64,000 nucleotides of DNA, taken from Comamonas sp. GB3 AK4-5 (GTDB lineage: Bacteria; Pseudomonadota; Gammaproteobacteria; Burkholderiales; Burkholderiaceae_C). Positions within the stretch are counted from its first letter, which is position 1. The number at the start of each line of letters is the position of its first letter. Below are positions 37,529 to 46,726 of this stretch, one piece after another. The translations under genes and the position numbers were made by a program. Under the pieces are notes generated by a model. It did not search any database. It saw only the letters and a program-made list of their open reading frames with translations, and was not told where the DNA came from. The DNA is taken from contig NZ_CP166730.1 of NCBI RefSeq assembly GCF_041320665.1, forward strand, positions 4,092,001 to 4,156,000. Direction: 5' to 3'.

Positions 37529-38704
37529 GTTTGCAAAAGGTTTTGGGTAGGTCCCCGGCAGCAAGATCTCCTTGCCCACCTGGTCAATCTGGGTGTGGCC
37601 GCAAAAAGCCATGGTGGTGTCCAGTTCCTTCTGGATGATTTGCAGCGCGCGTGTCACGCCCGCCTGGCCGAAAGCACCCAGACCGTACAGGAAGCTGCGA
37701 CCGATCAACGTGCCATGCGCACCCAACGCACGGGCCTTGAGCACATCCTGGCCGCTGCGTATGCCGCCATCCATCCACACCTCGATGTTCTTGCCCACGG
37801 CCTCGGCAATGCTGGGCAGGGCTTCGATGGACGAAGGCGCACCATCGAGCTGGCGACCGCCGTGGTTGCTGACCACCAGGGCATCGGCGCCGCTGTCCAC
37901 GGCCAGACGTGCATCGGCCTCATCCATGATGCCTTTGAGGATCAGCTTGCCGCCCCAGCGCTGCTTGACCCATTCCACATCGGCCCAGCTCAAGGAAGGG
38001 TCGAACTGGTCCGCCGTCCACGAGGACAGCGAGCTCATATCGGCCACGCCGGTCACATGGCCGACGATGTTGCCAAAGCTGCGGCGCTTGGTTCCCAGCA
38101 TGCCCAGGCACCAGCGTGGCTTGGTGGCCAGGTTGATGAGGTTGGCCAGCGTGGGCTTGGGCGGGGTGGACAGGCCGTTCTTGATGTCCTTGTGGCGCTG
38201 ACCCAGGATTTGCAGATCCAGCGTCAGCTGCAGGGCCGAGCAGTTGGCGGCCTTGGCGCGGTCGATCAGGCGCTCCATGAATCCACGGTCGCGCATCATG
38301 TAGAGCTGGAACCAGAAGGGGTGGCGGCCGGTGTGCTCGGCAATGTCTTCCAACGAGCAAATGCTCATGGTCGACAGCGTGAACGGAATGCCGAATGCCT
38401 TGGCCGCCTTGGCCGCCAGGATTTCGCCATCCGCATGCTGCATGCCGGTCAGGCCGGTGGGGGCAATCGCCACCGGCATGACCACATCATGGCCGACCAT
38501 GGTGGTGCGCGTGCTGCGCCCTTCCATGTTCACCGCCACGCGCTGACGCAGCTTGATGTGCTGGAACTGCTCCTCGTTGGCACGGTAGGTGCTCTGGGTG
38601 TAGGAGCCGGAATCGGCGTAGTCATAGAACATGCGCGGCACGCGGCGTTCGGCGATCACGCGCAGGTCTTCAATGCAGGTAATTTTGGAAAGGTCAGCGG
38701 ACAC
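37520..38704 (-). CDS. lldD: FMN-dependent L-lactate dehydrogenase family enzyme
   Basis: Oxidises an alpha-hydroxy acid, most likely L-lactate, to the 2-oxo acid with FMN and passes electrons to the respiratory chain. The motifs are YDYADSGSYTQ near residue 30, APTGLTGMQHADGE, FWFQLYMMRD, the catalytic His in SNHGGRQLDGAPSS and DGGIRSGQDVLKARALGA. The start is a GTG at 38704 preceded by GAGGGA, giving 394 aa, close to E. coli LldD (396 aa); longer frames lack support. No regulator or permease gene adjoins it. Confidence 0.9.
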   Translation of the reverse strand: MSADLSKITCIEDLRVIAERRVPRMFYDYADSGSYTQSTYRANEEQFQHIKLRQRVAVNMEGRSTRTTMVGHDVVMPVAIAPTGLTGMQHADGEILAAKAAKAFGIPFTLSTMSICSLEDIAEHTGRHPFWFQLYMMRDRGFMERLIDRAKAANCSALQLTLDLQILGQRHKDIKNGLSTPPKPTLANLINLATKPRWCLGMLGTKRRSFGNIVGHVTGVADMSSLSSWTADQFDPSLSWADVEWVKQRWGGKLILKGIMDEADARLAVDSGADALVVSNHGGRQLDGAPSSIEALPSIAEAVGKNIEVWMDGGIRSGQDVLKARALGAHGTLIGRSFLYGLGAFGQAGVTRALQIIQKELDTTMAFCGHTQIDQVGKEILLPGTYPKPFANTP

Positions 38705-38838
38705 AGGGCATCCCTCGCTATGCAACGGCGCCCATGGTAGTGCGCGTGTGCGGGCAGCGCTTTGAATGTATTTGTGCAGGGCGTGAATATTTTGAGAACG
38801 GCCTGTGGACACAGGGTTAACCCAGGCAAGCCTCCATG

Positions 38839-38874
38839 AAAATGGCCCGGAACCAGGGCTGATTCCGGGCCATT
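38839..38874 (-). terminator. Terminator after yfiB
   Basis: A 12-bp stem AATGGCCCGGAA / TTCCGGGCCATT with a 10-nt loop. It lies about 55 nt after the yfiB stop; the minus-strand end is TTTTC, a modest U-run. Confidence 0.7.
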
Positions 38875-38926
38875 CACCGCGGTCGGCGGTTTGCACCAGG
38901 CTCAGCGCCTGGGCATATGCAGGCGC

Positions 38927-39430
38927 TCAACCACCCACGGCAGGAATGATGATGGCCACGCGCCGGTTCTCCTTGCGGGCATTCTGGCCCGATGCCATGG
39001 GCAGGGGCTTGGTATTGCCCCAGCCACGGGTGCTGACCTGGCTGGCGTTCATGCCCGCCTTGACCAGCTCTTCGGCCACCCGCTTGGCACGCCGCTCCGA
39101 CAGCTTCTGGTTGTACGCCACCGTGCCCGTATCGTCCGTATGCCCTTCCACGCGCACGGTATAGAGGCCCACCTTCTGCAAGGCCTTGGCCAGCTGGTCC
39201 ACGTAATCGGCCTGTCGGGGCTCGAGCTGGTCGGTGTCCACGGCAAACAGCAGCTTGGAAGGCATTTGCAGCGCCCAGTCGCCCTCCATGTCCTCAAAAC
39301 CATAGCTCTGCAGCACCTGCAGCTGCTCGGCCGTCATACCCGGCTCCGGCTTCACCGGTGGGCTCTGGCAGGCCGCCAGAACCAGAGCCAAGCCACCCAC
39401 CGCCACATACTTCACGAATCTGCGCCACAT
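38927..39430 (-). CDS. yfiB: OmpA-family lipoprotein, YfiB-like
   Basis: A 167-aa lipoprotein: signal with lipobox LVLAAC (Cys21), Gln at +2 favouring the outer membrane, and a C-terminal OmpA/Pal peptidoglycan-binding domain (VEGHTDDTG, then NQKLSERRAKRVAE). In Pseudomonas and E. coli YfiB sequesters YfiR at the outer membrane and so frees the diguanylate cyclase YfiN. Its start overlaps the yfiN stop by 19 nt and has a strong GAGGGGGG Shine-Dalgarno sequence. Confidence 0.88.
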   Translation of the reverse strand: MWRRFVKYVAVGGLALVLAACQSPPVKPEPGMTAEQLQVLQSYGFEDMEGDWALQMPSKLLFAVDTDQLEPRQADYVDQLAKALQKVGLYTVRVEGHTDDTGTVAYNQKLSERRAKRVAEELVKAGMNASQVSTRGWGNTKPLPMASGQNARKENRRVAIIIPAVGG

Positions 39431-40656
39431 CCCCTATCCCCCCTCATTGACATTGATTGAAATCGCAAGCCTCCCGGATTGGCCTTTTGCTTGACCGCAT
39501 ACATGGCCGTGTCGGCGGCTTCCATCAAAGCCTCCATGCTCTGGCCATGCTCCGGGTACATGGCCATGCCAATGCTGATGGAGGGCTGGAGCACCAGGCC
39601 TCCATCGCAGGGCAGCGGCTTGCTCACGGCCGTCGCAATCTTGTGCAGCACATGTTGTACCGCAGCTTCCGAGCGCGGCTCCAGCAGCAGCACCACGAAT
39701 TCATCGCCACCCAGGCGGGCCACCAGATCGGCATCCCGCACCTGGGCCTGAATGCGCTGGGCCACGGCGATGAGCAGCACATCGCCCATGCCATGGCCAT
39801 AGGTGTCGTTGACTTCCTTGAAGCGGTTCAGATCCATGAACAGCACGGCCAACCGCCCCTGGGTCTGCCCGGCATGGCGCAGGGCAGACATCAGCCGCAG
39901 TTCGAAATACGCCCGGTTGAAAACGCCGGTCAGCGCATCGTGGCTGGCCTGGTGCTCCAACGCCATGTTCTCCTGCTGCAAATGCTGCTGGCGCGCCTCC
40001 AGCTCATCGAGCAAGGCGTTGAAGTGCTCGCCCAGCTCCTGCAGCTCATCGATATCGGCGCTGCGCACGCGCAGCCCCATGGCGCGGTCGCAGTGCACGG
40101 CCCGGGCCACACGGCCCAGCTCCTGCAGCGGCTGGACAATGTGGCGGTGCATGCGGCGCGAGACGATGTGCGCCACCACCATGCTGGCCGCCACGCACAG
40201 CCCCAGCGCCAGCAGGGCCCACAGCAAAAATCCCAGCAGGCCACGGCCGCTGCTCACCACGCCAATGCGGCCCACCACATGGCCATGGCTCAGCACATCC
40301 TGCTGCGCCACCTTCACACCCAGCACCCGCGCCAGCTGCGTGCCGCAGCGGCAGGGCAAGGCTTCCGGCGCCACCCACTGGGCAAATACCTGGCCCTGGG
40401 CATCCCACACCATGGCTTCGGCTACATCTTCGTTTTGCACCATGCGCTTCAGGGATTGCGCCGCATCGCCCTGGTCGCCAAAGATCAGCGCGGCCTCCAC
40501 GTTGTAGAGCAGCGAACGCGCCATCAAATCCAGATTGTTCTGGGTGATGGTGCGCTGTGCCAGCAAGCCGGCAATCAGCAGCAGCACGCTGGCCACGGCC
40601 ACGGCCGTGACGGCAATGCGCGTATGCGTACGGCGCAGGATCTGGCTCAAGCGCAT
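39412..40656 (-). CDS. yfiN: Membrane-bound diguanylate cyclase, YfiN/TpbB-like
   Basis: A 414-aa protein: membrane helix at 14-34, a periplasmic domain of about 100 residues, a second helix at 140-164, a HAMP segment (165-220) and a GGDEF domain with GGDEF at 316-320. An RDAD inhibitory I-site lies five residues before it (307-310), so product inhibition is likely. It makes cyclic-di-GMP and promotes attachment; YfiR should hold it inactive from the periplasm. Cys102 and Cys104 (PCRCG) lie in the periplasmic domain. Confidence 0.9.
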   Translation of the reverse strand: MRLSQILRRTHTRIAVTAVAVASVLLLIAGLLAQRTITQNNLDLMARSLLYNVEAALIFGDQGDAAQSLKRMVQNEDVAEAMVWDAQGQVFAQWVAPEALPCRCGTQLARVLGVKVAQQDVLSHGHVVGRIGVVSSGRGLLGFLLWALLALGLCVAASMVVAHIVSRRMHRHIVQPLQELGRVARAVHCDRAMGLRVRSADIDELQELGEHFNALLDELEARQQHLQQENMALEHQASHDALTGVFNRAYFELRLMSALRHAGQTQGRLAVLFMDLNRFKEVNDTYGHGMGDVLLIAVAQRIQAQVRDADLVARLGGDEFVVLLLEPRSEAAVQHVLHKIATAVSKPLPCDGGLVLQPSISIGMAMYPEHGQSMEALMEAADTAMYAVKQKANPGGLRFQSMSMRGDRGCGADS

Positions 40657-41219
40657 CAGCCGCCCTCCTTGTGGCGCGCCAGGCTCAACACCCGGGGGTT
40701 CACACGGACACCGCTGCGCGCCATGGAGTCCAGGCTGAGCTCAAAACTCACGGGGGCCTTGGAAACATCCAGGCAGAACATGCCTCCCAACTGGCAGGCG
40801 CCAGCGTCTTCACTCAGGGTCAGCAGGGGCTGAGATTTGGGCCAAGCCGCCATCAGCTGCTGCCACTGGCCGCCGTGTAGCCGCCCCGCATAGACGGCGT
40901 GGCAGCCCTGCAAGGGCGCACTGCCTTCCAGCGCAATGCGCTTCACCTGTACCGTTCGCCCATCGGGCAGCTTGGTGCCAGCTTGCAGCGCTGCGGCATA
41001 AGGCGTTTCCCCCACCAGACACAGCTGCAAGGCTTCGGGCTGACCGGGCCAGCGTGCATAGCCCAAGATGCCCCACACCGTCTGGGTCAGCGATGCCACC
41101 GGCGCCCCCTGCGCTGCAGGCGTTTGGGCACCAGCTCCTGTGCTGCACAGTGCCAGCAGCACGCCTGCGGCAAGCAAGCGCATCCTGGCAGTCTGCAGCC
41201 GCAGCAAAGGTGAATTCAT
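40656..41219 (-). CDS. yfiR: Periplasmic repressor YfiR (DUF4154)
   Basis: A 187-aa protein with a signal peptide ending near STGAGA-Q, then the YfiR fold. Four cysteines (QLCLVGE, LQGCHAV, GACQLG, MFCLDV) fit the two disulfides of YfiR, which make repression redox-sensitive. The C-terminal SGVRVNPRVLSLAR is typical. The stop shares one base with the yfiN ATG (TGATG). An alternative start at 41183 gives a shorter signal. It represses YfiN and is in turn bound by YfiB (established in P. aeruginosa). Confidence 0.85.
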   Translation of the reverse strand: MNSPLLRLQTARMRLLAAGVLLALCSTGAGAQTPAAQGAPVASLTQTVWGILGYARWPGQPEALQLCLVGETPYAAALQAGTKLPDGRTVQVKRIALEGSAPLQGCHAVYAGRLHGGQWQQLMAAWPKSQPLLTLSEDAGACQLGGMFCLDVSKAPVSFELSLDSMARSGVRVNPRVLSLARHKEGG

Positions 41220-41374
41220 ACATCCCGGCCCAAGTGAAAAAAACATTCTAGAAGCCCGCGCCCCTTCATGTCACGGGACAGCGCAGGCACTTTCCGGGTC
41301 TTGACATGGAACAGCTCTGTCACTCGGGTCTGCGCTGCCTTCGTTGCAGCACAGGGCCTTCCTGCCCGTGTTTG

Positions 41375-43705
41375 CTAGCGCACACCTGCGCCGCGCACCT
41401 CCAGCTGCACGCTATCCAGCACCTTGCCATCGGCCCCCAGCAACTCGATGCGGTGGCGCCCGGGCCAGGGCAGCCACTGGGCCTCGGGGCCCCGGCCCAG
41501 CTCACGGCGCGCGGCGGGCACGGTGTCTCCGGCCACACGCCAGCGCCACTGGCTGGATTCACGCTCCGTACTGGCGCGGGCACGCAACTGCACCCGCTGG
41601 CGGTTGGGCGGAATATCGGGGTCCAGAGCCAACACACTGCCACTCACGGGCTGGAGAATGCGCCCCGCGCCCACGGTGGCACTGCCTGGGCTGCTGCGTT
41701 CCATGCGGAACTCGGCCTGTGCCGTGCCGGGCAGAAACCATTCCTGGCGCGCGCTCTCCAGCGGCATGCCGGTGTGCGGATCACTGCCATAGCGCACGGC
41801 CTGTTGCACCAGGCCGGCCGGTGCCTGCGGTGCACGGCTGGCCTGGTTGGCATGCAAATGCCCCATGACTTCGGCCCATACCGGCGCTGCGCCACTGGCG
41901 CCGCTGACGCTGTGCATGGCCGCGCCGCTGGCATTACCCACCCACACCCCCACGGTGTAGCGCGCCGACCAGCCCACCACCCAGTTGTCGCGCATGTCCT
42001 TGCTGGTGCCGGTTTTCACGGCCGTCCAAAAGCGCGTGGCCAGCATGCTGTCCAGGCCAAACGTCATGGCACGCGCATTGCGGTCGGCCAGCATATCGCC
42101 CACGATAAAGGCCGCACCAGCATCCACGGCCTGCTGCGCGGCGGGCTGGGGGGTACTGCCCCAGCGCACGGGCTGCCAGCGTCCCTGGTTGGCCAGTGCG
42201 CGATAGGCATTGGTCAAATCCAGCAGCGTGACTTCGCTGCTGCCCAGGGCCAGGCTGTAGCCATAGTAACCACCGCTTTCGGGCAGGCGCAGGCCCAGGG
42301 CCTGCAGTTGCTCAAAGAATGCATCGGGCGTGACCATGACCAGGGTGCGCACCGCAGGCACATTCAGCGAGGCCCCCAGCGCCGTGCGTGCCGAGACCCA
42401 GCCCTTGAAGCTGCGGTCGTAGTTTTGCGGGATGTAAAGGCCGTTGGCCGTGCGAATCTGGGCCGATGAATCTTCGATCAACGAAGCTGCCGTCAGCCGC
42501 TTTTCGGCAATCGCCTGGGCATAGAGAAAAGGCTTGAGCGTGGAGCCGGGCTGGCGCCGCGCCAGCACACCATCGACCTCGGCCGCCTGGCTCAGGCTGC
42601 CCGACGAGCCCACCCAGGCCAGCACCTCACCACTGGCGTTGTCCAGTACCACCACGGCCCCGTCTTCTACATTGCGCCCCGACAGCTCGCGCAGATGCTG
42701 CTGCAAGCTGCGCAAGGCCAGACGCTGCACATCGGCACGCAAGCTGGTGCGCAGCTCGGCGGGCTTGCTTGGGTCGGGCACGCGCTGCAACCACTGGCGG
42801 GCAAAGTGCGGGGCATCGCCCTCGCTGGCCGGCCAGCGACGCTGCTGCAGCAATTGCCCCAGTTGCCACTCCAGCCCCTCGCAGTTTGGCTCTGCGCTCT
42901 CATTTTTGCTGTTTTTTGCAGCCTGGGCGCGCAGCATGTCGCGCCATACGCCGCAGGCGCGCTGGGCCACGCGCTGGGCACTGGCATTGGGCGCACGCAC
43001 CAGGGCTGCGGCAATGGCGGCCTCTTGCAGGTCCAGCCCATGCGGTGCCTTGCCAAACAGGCTGCGTGCCAACGCGTCTATGCCCACAATCTCGCCGCGA
43101 AACGGCACCAGGTTCAGATAGGCCTCCAGAATCTGGTCCTTGCGCCAGCTGCGCTCCAGCCGCTGCGCCGCCACGGCCTGGCCCAGCTTCTGCGTCACGC
43201 TGCGGCCGCTGCCGCCCTGGCGCCAGTCCTCGTCCAGCAAACCCGCCAGCTGCATGGTGATGGTGCTGGCGCCGCGCGTGCGGGTGTTCCACAGATTGCC
43301 CCAGGCCGCGGCCGTGACGGCCGCCCAGTCCACGCCGCTGTGGGCATAAAAACGCTGGTCTTCGCTCAGCACCAGGGCCATGCGCAGCGCGGGCGAGATG
43401 TCGGTCAGCGGCGTCCAACTTCCGCGGCGCACCGTGGCGTCGGTGCGCAAACGCTGCAGGGGCTCACCCTCGCGCGAGAGCAGCCAGGTTTCCGAGGGGC
43501 GAAAGTCGCTGCGCACCTCCTGGTAGCTGGGCAAGGCCCAGGCGGCAGGCAGCAGGCCAACGGCCAGGCACAGGCGCAGCGCCCAACGCAGGCACCCCAC
43601 TCGAAACAACGACAAAGACCCACGCACAGCAGCAGCCACGGACAACACCCACAAAAAACACCAGCCGCGGTTGTAGCAGAGCTGCAGCGGCTTTGCGCCG
43701 TGCAT
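41375..43705 (-). CDS. pbpC: Penicillin-binding protein 1C
   Basis: Bifunctional transglycosylase/transpeptidase for peptidoglycan, 776 aa with the ATG at 43705 (E. coli PbpC 770 aa). One membrane segment precedes the glycosyltransferase domain (EDQRFYAHSGVDW). The transpeptidase domain has STLK in PGSTLKPF, SLN and KTGTSKDMRDNW, and a C-terminal BiPBP domain follows. GTG starts about 30-40 residues later are possible. In many bacteria pbpC follows the alpha-2-macroglobulin gene yfhM; here the two are 8.7 kb apart. Confidence 0.92.
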   Translation of the reverse strand: MHGAKPLQLCYNRGWCFLWVLSVAAAVRGSLSLFRVGCLRWALRLCLAVGLLPAAWALPSYQEVRSDFRPSETWLLSREGEPLQRLRTDATVRRGSWTPLTDISPALRMALVLSEDQRFYAHSGVDWAAVTAAAWGNLWNTRTRGASTITMQLAGLLDEDWRQGGSGRSVTQKLGQAVAAQRLERSWRKDQILEAYLNLVPFRGEIVGIDALARSLFGKAPHGLDLQEAAIAAALVRAPNASAQRVAQRACGVWRDMLRAQAAKNSKNESAEPNCEGLEWQLGQLLQQRRWPASEGDAPHFARQWLQRVPDPSKPAELRTSLRADVQRLALRSLQQHLRELSGRNVEDGAVVVLDNASGEVLAWVGSSGSLSQAAEVDGVLARRQPGSTLKPFLYAQAIAEKRLTAASLIEDSSAQIRTANGLYIPQNYDRSFKGWVSARTALGASLNVPAVRTLVMVTPDAFFEQLQALGLRLPESGGYYGYSLALGSSEVTLLDLTNAYRALANQGRWQPVRWGSTPQPAAQQAVDAGAAFIVGDMLADRNARAMTFGLDSMLATRFWTAVKTGTSKDMRDNWVVGWSARYTVGVWVGNASGAAMHSVSGASGAAPVWAEVMGHLHANQASRAPQAPAGLVQQAVRYGSDPHTGMPLESARQEWFLPGTAQAEFRMERSSPGSATVGAGRILQPVSGSVLALDPDIPPNRQRVQLRARASTERESSQWRWRVAGDTVPAARRELGRGPEAQWLPWPGRHRIELLGADGKVLDSVQLEVRGAGVR

Positions 43706-43838
43706 GGCCTCCGCAAAGCCCACCACAAAGCCCACAACCAGGGGGCCTATGCCCTGTTTTCCGCAACAGATGGGCGATGATGGGCGTTTGCCTGCGCACC
43801 CGCACCGGGTGTGCATCTGCCGACCGGAGAAAGAAAAC

Positions 43839-44510
43839 ATGAGCACGCCTTGCTTTACCGATGCTGCCTGGCAGCGCAACCTGCCCCTGTTCAATGCCAC
43901 GCTGGCCCTGCCCTTCAACCGCGAACTGGCCGCCGGCACACTGTCGCGCGAGCGCTTTCAGCACTACATGATCCAGGACGCGCATTACCTGGTGGCCTTT
44001 GGCCGCAGCTTGGCCGTGGCCGCCGCCAAGGCCCATGACGCCGAGGGCGTGGTGCAGTTTGCCAAGGCTGCCGAAGAGGCCGTGGTGGTGGAGCGCGCCC
44101 TGCACGACGGATTCATGCGCGAATACGCGGTGAGCGCGGAGCAGTTTGAAGCCACACCGCTGTCCCCCGTCTGCCACCACTATGTGCACTATCTGCAGTC
44201 CATGGGCTGGAGCCGCAGCTACCCCGTGGCCCTGGCCGCGCTGCTGCCCTGCTTCTGGATCTACGCCGAAGTGGGCCGCGCCATCCTGGCCGAGGCACAG
44301 CCGAACAACCCTTACCAAAGCTGGGTGGACACCTATGCCGGCGAGGAATTCCACGCCCTGGTCGCCCGGGTGCGCACCACCATCGATGCGCTGGCGGCCC
44401 AGGCCGATGCGCGCACCTTGGAAGAGATGCACCAGGCGTATACCGATGCCGCACGACTCGAATGGATGTTCTGGGACAGTGCCTACCGACTCGGCCAATG
44501 GCCTTGCTAA
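43839..44510 (+). CDS. tenA: TenA-family thiaminase II / aminopyrimidine aminohydrolase
   Basis: Salvages degraded thiamine by hydrolysing aminopyrimidines. The helical fold is complete at 223 aa; Cys138 in ALLPCFWIYAEVG and the Glu in RLEWMFWDSAY correspond to the catalytic Cys/Glu pair. GGAGAAAGA lies before the ATG. It is divergent from pbpC across 133 bp. No TPP riboswitch pattern was found in that gap. Confidence 0.92.
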   Translation: MSTPCFTDAAWQRNLPLFNATLALPFNRELAAGTLSRERFQHYMIQDAHYLVAFGRSLAVAAAKAHDAEGVVQFAKAAEEAVVVERALHDGFMREYAVSAEQFEATPLSPVCHHYVHYLQSMGWSRSYPVALAALLPCFWIYAEVGRAILAEAQPNNPYQSWVDTYAGEEFHALVARVRTTIDALAAQADARTLEEMHQAYTDAARLEWMFWDSAYRLGQWPC

Positions 44511-44555
44511 TTTGCTTTTAACTTGGCTTTTTTACCAGGTTGGGCGCTCCGTTTG

Positions 44556-44705
44556 GAGGCGCCCATACAGCGCTTCATGCTTTGTTGCGCGCCCTTGCCG
44601 TACATGCGTACTGTCTGCGGGCACACGCCGCGCCTGAAGCGCTGTTTGGGCGTTGTGGGTTGGGGTGCAAGGCCCGCTGCGCTGCATGGGCCCTCTCCGG
44701 CAAAC
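44556..44705 (-). repeat. Dispersed palindromic repeat, copy C (inverted)
   Basis: Full-length copy in the opposite orientation to A, B and D. Contains GAGGCGCCCATACAGCGCTT at one end and GAAGCGCTGTTTGGGCGTTG in the middle; ends near CTCTCCGGCAAACC. It lies between the converging tenA and EEP genes. Confidence 0.78.
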
Positions 44706-44725
44706 CATCAGAAACCGTCCGACTT

Positions 44726-45586
44726 CTAGCCCAGGGTCACGCACACGGGCTGGTGGTCGGACAGCTGGGTGGCACTGTCCGTGTGCCAGCTGCGCACCTG
44801 ACCCTGCAGGCTGTCGCTGACCAAGACGAAATCGCAGGCACCGGGCTCGGGGCCCCAGGTACGGTCGAACAGGCGAAAGGTGTCCGGCTGTTTTTTGCCA
44901 GGGTGCCGCAATGGCCAACAGTCGTGGAATACGGCTTCGCCCGGCCCGGCTGGTGCCACCAGTTGAGCGTATTCAGCCTCATGCGGCTCCAGGTTGAAGT
45001 CGCCGCAGAGCACGGCATGCTCGGTATGCACCGGCGTGGCATAGGGTGTGGCCACAGCGGCTGCACCGGGTTGGGCTGCACACTGCGCCAGCGCCTCGGC
45101 ATGCAGGGCACGCAAGGCACGCACCTGCTCCTGGCGCTGCCTGGCACTGTGGTATTCCAGATGCGTGGTCATCACCCGCACCAGGCCCAATGCGGAGTCA
45201 CACACCGTCACCACCAGGCAGCCGCGCGGCATGCTGACCACGCCGGCCTCGGCCCGCCAGGGCAGGCGGTGCTGGGCCACTTCGGCCACCGGCAAACGCG
45301 TGGCCACCAGATTGCCAAAGGCGCGGTGGCGGCCCTGGGCATCAAAGCCTTCGGTGGTAGCCGCGAAAAACACCTGCCAGCCCGGCAGCAGCGCACGCAG
45401 CTGCGCCACCTGGTCGCCCGGCCCGCCTTGCAGACCGCCATGGCCCACGGCGACTTCCTGCAAGCACAGCACATCCAAGCCACCGGCCTCGGCGCCCATG
45501 GCCAGCGCATGGGCCGCTATGCGCTCGGGGCTGACCACCGCATCCAGCCCGCAGCACCATTGCACATTCCAGCTCAGCAATTGCAT
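44726..45586 (-). CDS. Endonuclease/exonuclease/phosphatase family protein
   Basis: A 286-aa EEP-fold hydrolase: LSWNVQWC at the N-terminus, the metal-binding Glu in LCLQEV near residue 43, THLEYHS, GDFNLEP and the C-terminal SDHQPVCV with the catalytic Asp/His. Members act on DNA, inositol phosphates or sphingolipids; the substrate is not evident. MQLLSWN was chosen as the start because the family begins this way; a longer frame to 45649 exists. No signal peptide is evident. Confidence 0.85.
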   Translation of the reverse strand: MQLLSWNVQWCCGLDAVVSPERIAAHALAMGAEAGGLDVLCLQEVAVGHGGLQGGPGDQVAQLRALLPGWQVFFAATTEGFDAQGRHRAFGNLVATRLPVAEVAQHRLPWRAEAGVVSMPRGCLVVTVCDSALGLVRVMTTHLEYHSARQRQEQVRALRALHAEALAQCAAQPGAAAVATPYATPVHTEHAVLCGDFNLEPHEAEYAQLVAPAGPGEAVFHDCWPLRHPGKKQPDTFRLFDRTWGPEPGACDFVLVSDSLQGQVRSWHTDSATQLSDHQPVCVTLG

Positions 45587-45898
45587 GGGTTTTTCGCTGC
45601 GCGCTGCAGCGTCCTTGTTGGAGATTTTTGAATCAAATCGACCGCTCATTCAGCTGTAGCGCGCTACAGACGCTCCAGATACAGGAGCGGAATTCAACCA
45701 TGTCGGCAGGAGCGGGCTCAGGCAGCGTAGCGGGCACCCAATCCCCTCCCACAACGGCCAGACCGCGCTTCAGGCTAGGCGCCTCGCCCGCAGACAGTAC
45801 GCCTGTACGGCAAGGGCGAGCAACAACGCATGAAGCGCGGTATGGCCGCCTCAAAAAGAAGCCCCGCGAAGCCGCAAGGCTTCGCAAGTCCTTCCTTT
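45587..45898. other. Intergenic region between ugpE and the EEP gene
   Basis: Holds copy D of the dispersed repeat and a GCGAAGCCGCAAGGCTTCGC mini-hairpin at 45867-45886, close to the ugpE stop. No gene apparent. Confidence 0.55.
45702..45852 (+). repeat. Dispersed palindromic repeat, copy D
   Basis: Full-length copy of the ~150-bp family with a few substitutions (GACCGCGCTTCAGG in place of GACAGCGCTTCAGG, and the matching change GAAGCGCGG on the other arm). The compensating change keeps the stem paired. Confidence 0.8.
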
Positions 45899-46726
45899 TT
45901 ATTTAATCCCAGCGCGCATAAAGCTTTGGACGAATTGGCGTTGGAAGAGGATAAAGGCCAGCAGCAGCGGCGCCGAAGTCATCAACGTGGCGGCGGTAAT
46001 GGTGGACCAATCCACCCCCTGCTCCACGCTGGAAAAAACCTGCAGCCCCACGGTGAGCGGGCGCGACTCCACGCTGTTGGTGATGATCAGCGGCCAGAGA
46101 AAGTTGTTCCAGTGAAAGCTGACCGACACCAGCGCAAACGCGGTGTAGACCGGCTTGGCCAGCGGCACATAAACGCGCCACAGAATCTGCAGCGTACTGG
46201 CACCTTCCACCCGTGCGGCCTCGTCCAGCTCCTTGGGGATGCCCATAAAGGTCTGGCGCAACAAAAAGATGGCAAAGGCCGAGGCAAAGTACGGCAGGCC
46301 AATGGCGAACAAGGTATCCACCAAGCCGAGATTGGCCATGGTTTTGTAGTTCTCCACCAGCAAGATGTCCGGCATGATCATCAGCTGCACCAGCACCAGG
46401 GCAAAGGCAATGTGCTTGCCCCGGAATTCATAGCGTGCAAAGGCAAAAGCCGCCAGGGTGGACAGAATCATCTGCGCCACCAGGATGATGATCACCAGCA
46501 GCGTGGTGTTGAAAAAATAGCGCGCAAACGGCGCGGCTTCCCAGGCGTTGCGGAAGTTCTGCAGCGTCCACGGCGCGCTCAGGTCAAAGCGGATGGCGTA
46601 GTCGCTGGGGTGGAAAGCCGTCCACACCGCATAGGCCAGCGGCAGTATCCACAGCAGGGCCAGCACCCAGGCGGACAGGGTGTCCAACCAGCTGTGGCGG
46701 TAAATCACGGCAGGTGCTGCATTCAT
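45899..46726 (-). CDS. ugpE: Glycerol-3-phosphate ABC transporter permease UgpE
   Basis: Second permease of the importer, 275 aa with six membrane segments and the EAA loop (ELDEAARVEGASTLQILWRV). The start MNAAPAVIYRH overlaps the ugpA stop as ATGA. Last gene of the ugpCBAE series. Confidence 0.9.
   Translation of the reverse strand: MNAAPAVIYRHSWLDTLSAWVLALLWILPLAYAVWTAFHPSDYAIRFDLSAPWTLQNFRNAWEAAPFARYFFNTTLLVIIILVAQMILSTLAAFAFARYEFRGKHIAFALVLVQLMIMPDILLVENYKTMANLGLVDTLFAIGLPYFASAFAIFLLRQTFMGIPKELDEAARVEGASTLQILWRVYVPLAKPVYTAFALVSVSFHWNNFLWPLIITNSVESRPLTVGLQVFSSVEQGVDWSTITAATLMTSAPLLLAFILFQRQFVQSFMRAGIK

Noticed and set aside
43706..43838. TPP riboswitch upstream of tenA
   Set aside because: No thi-box-like CTGAGA/GATCTGGATAA pattern found in the gap; not called.
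45628..45906. Plus-strand frame over repeat copy D
   Set aside because: It is a reading of the dispersed repeat; similar peptides appear in copies A-C, showing nucleotide repetition instead of a gene.
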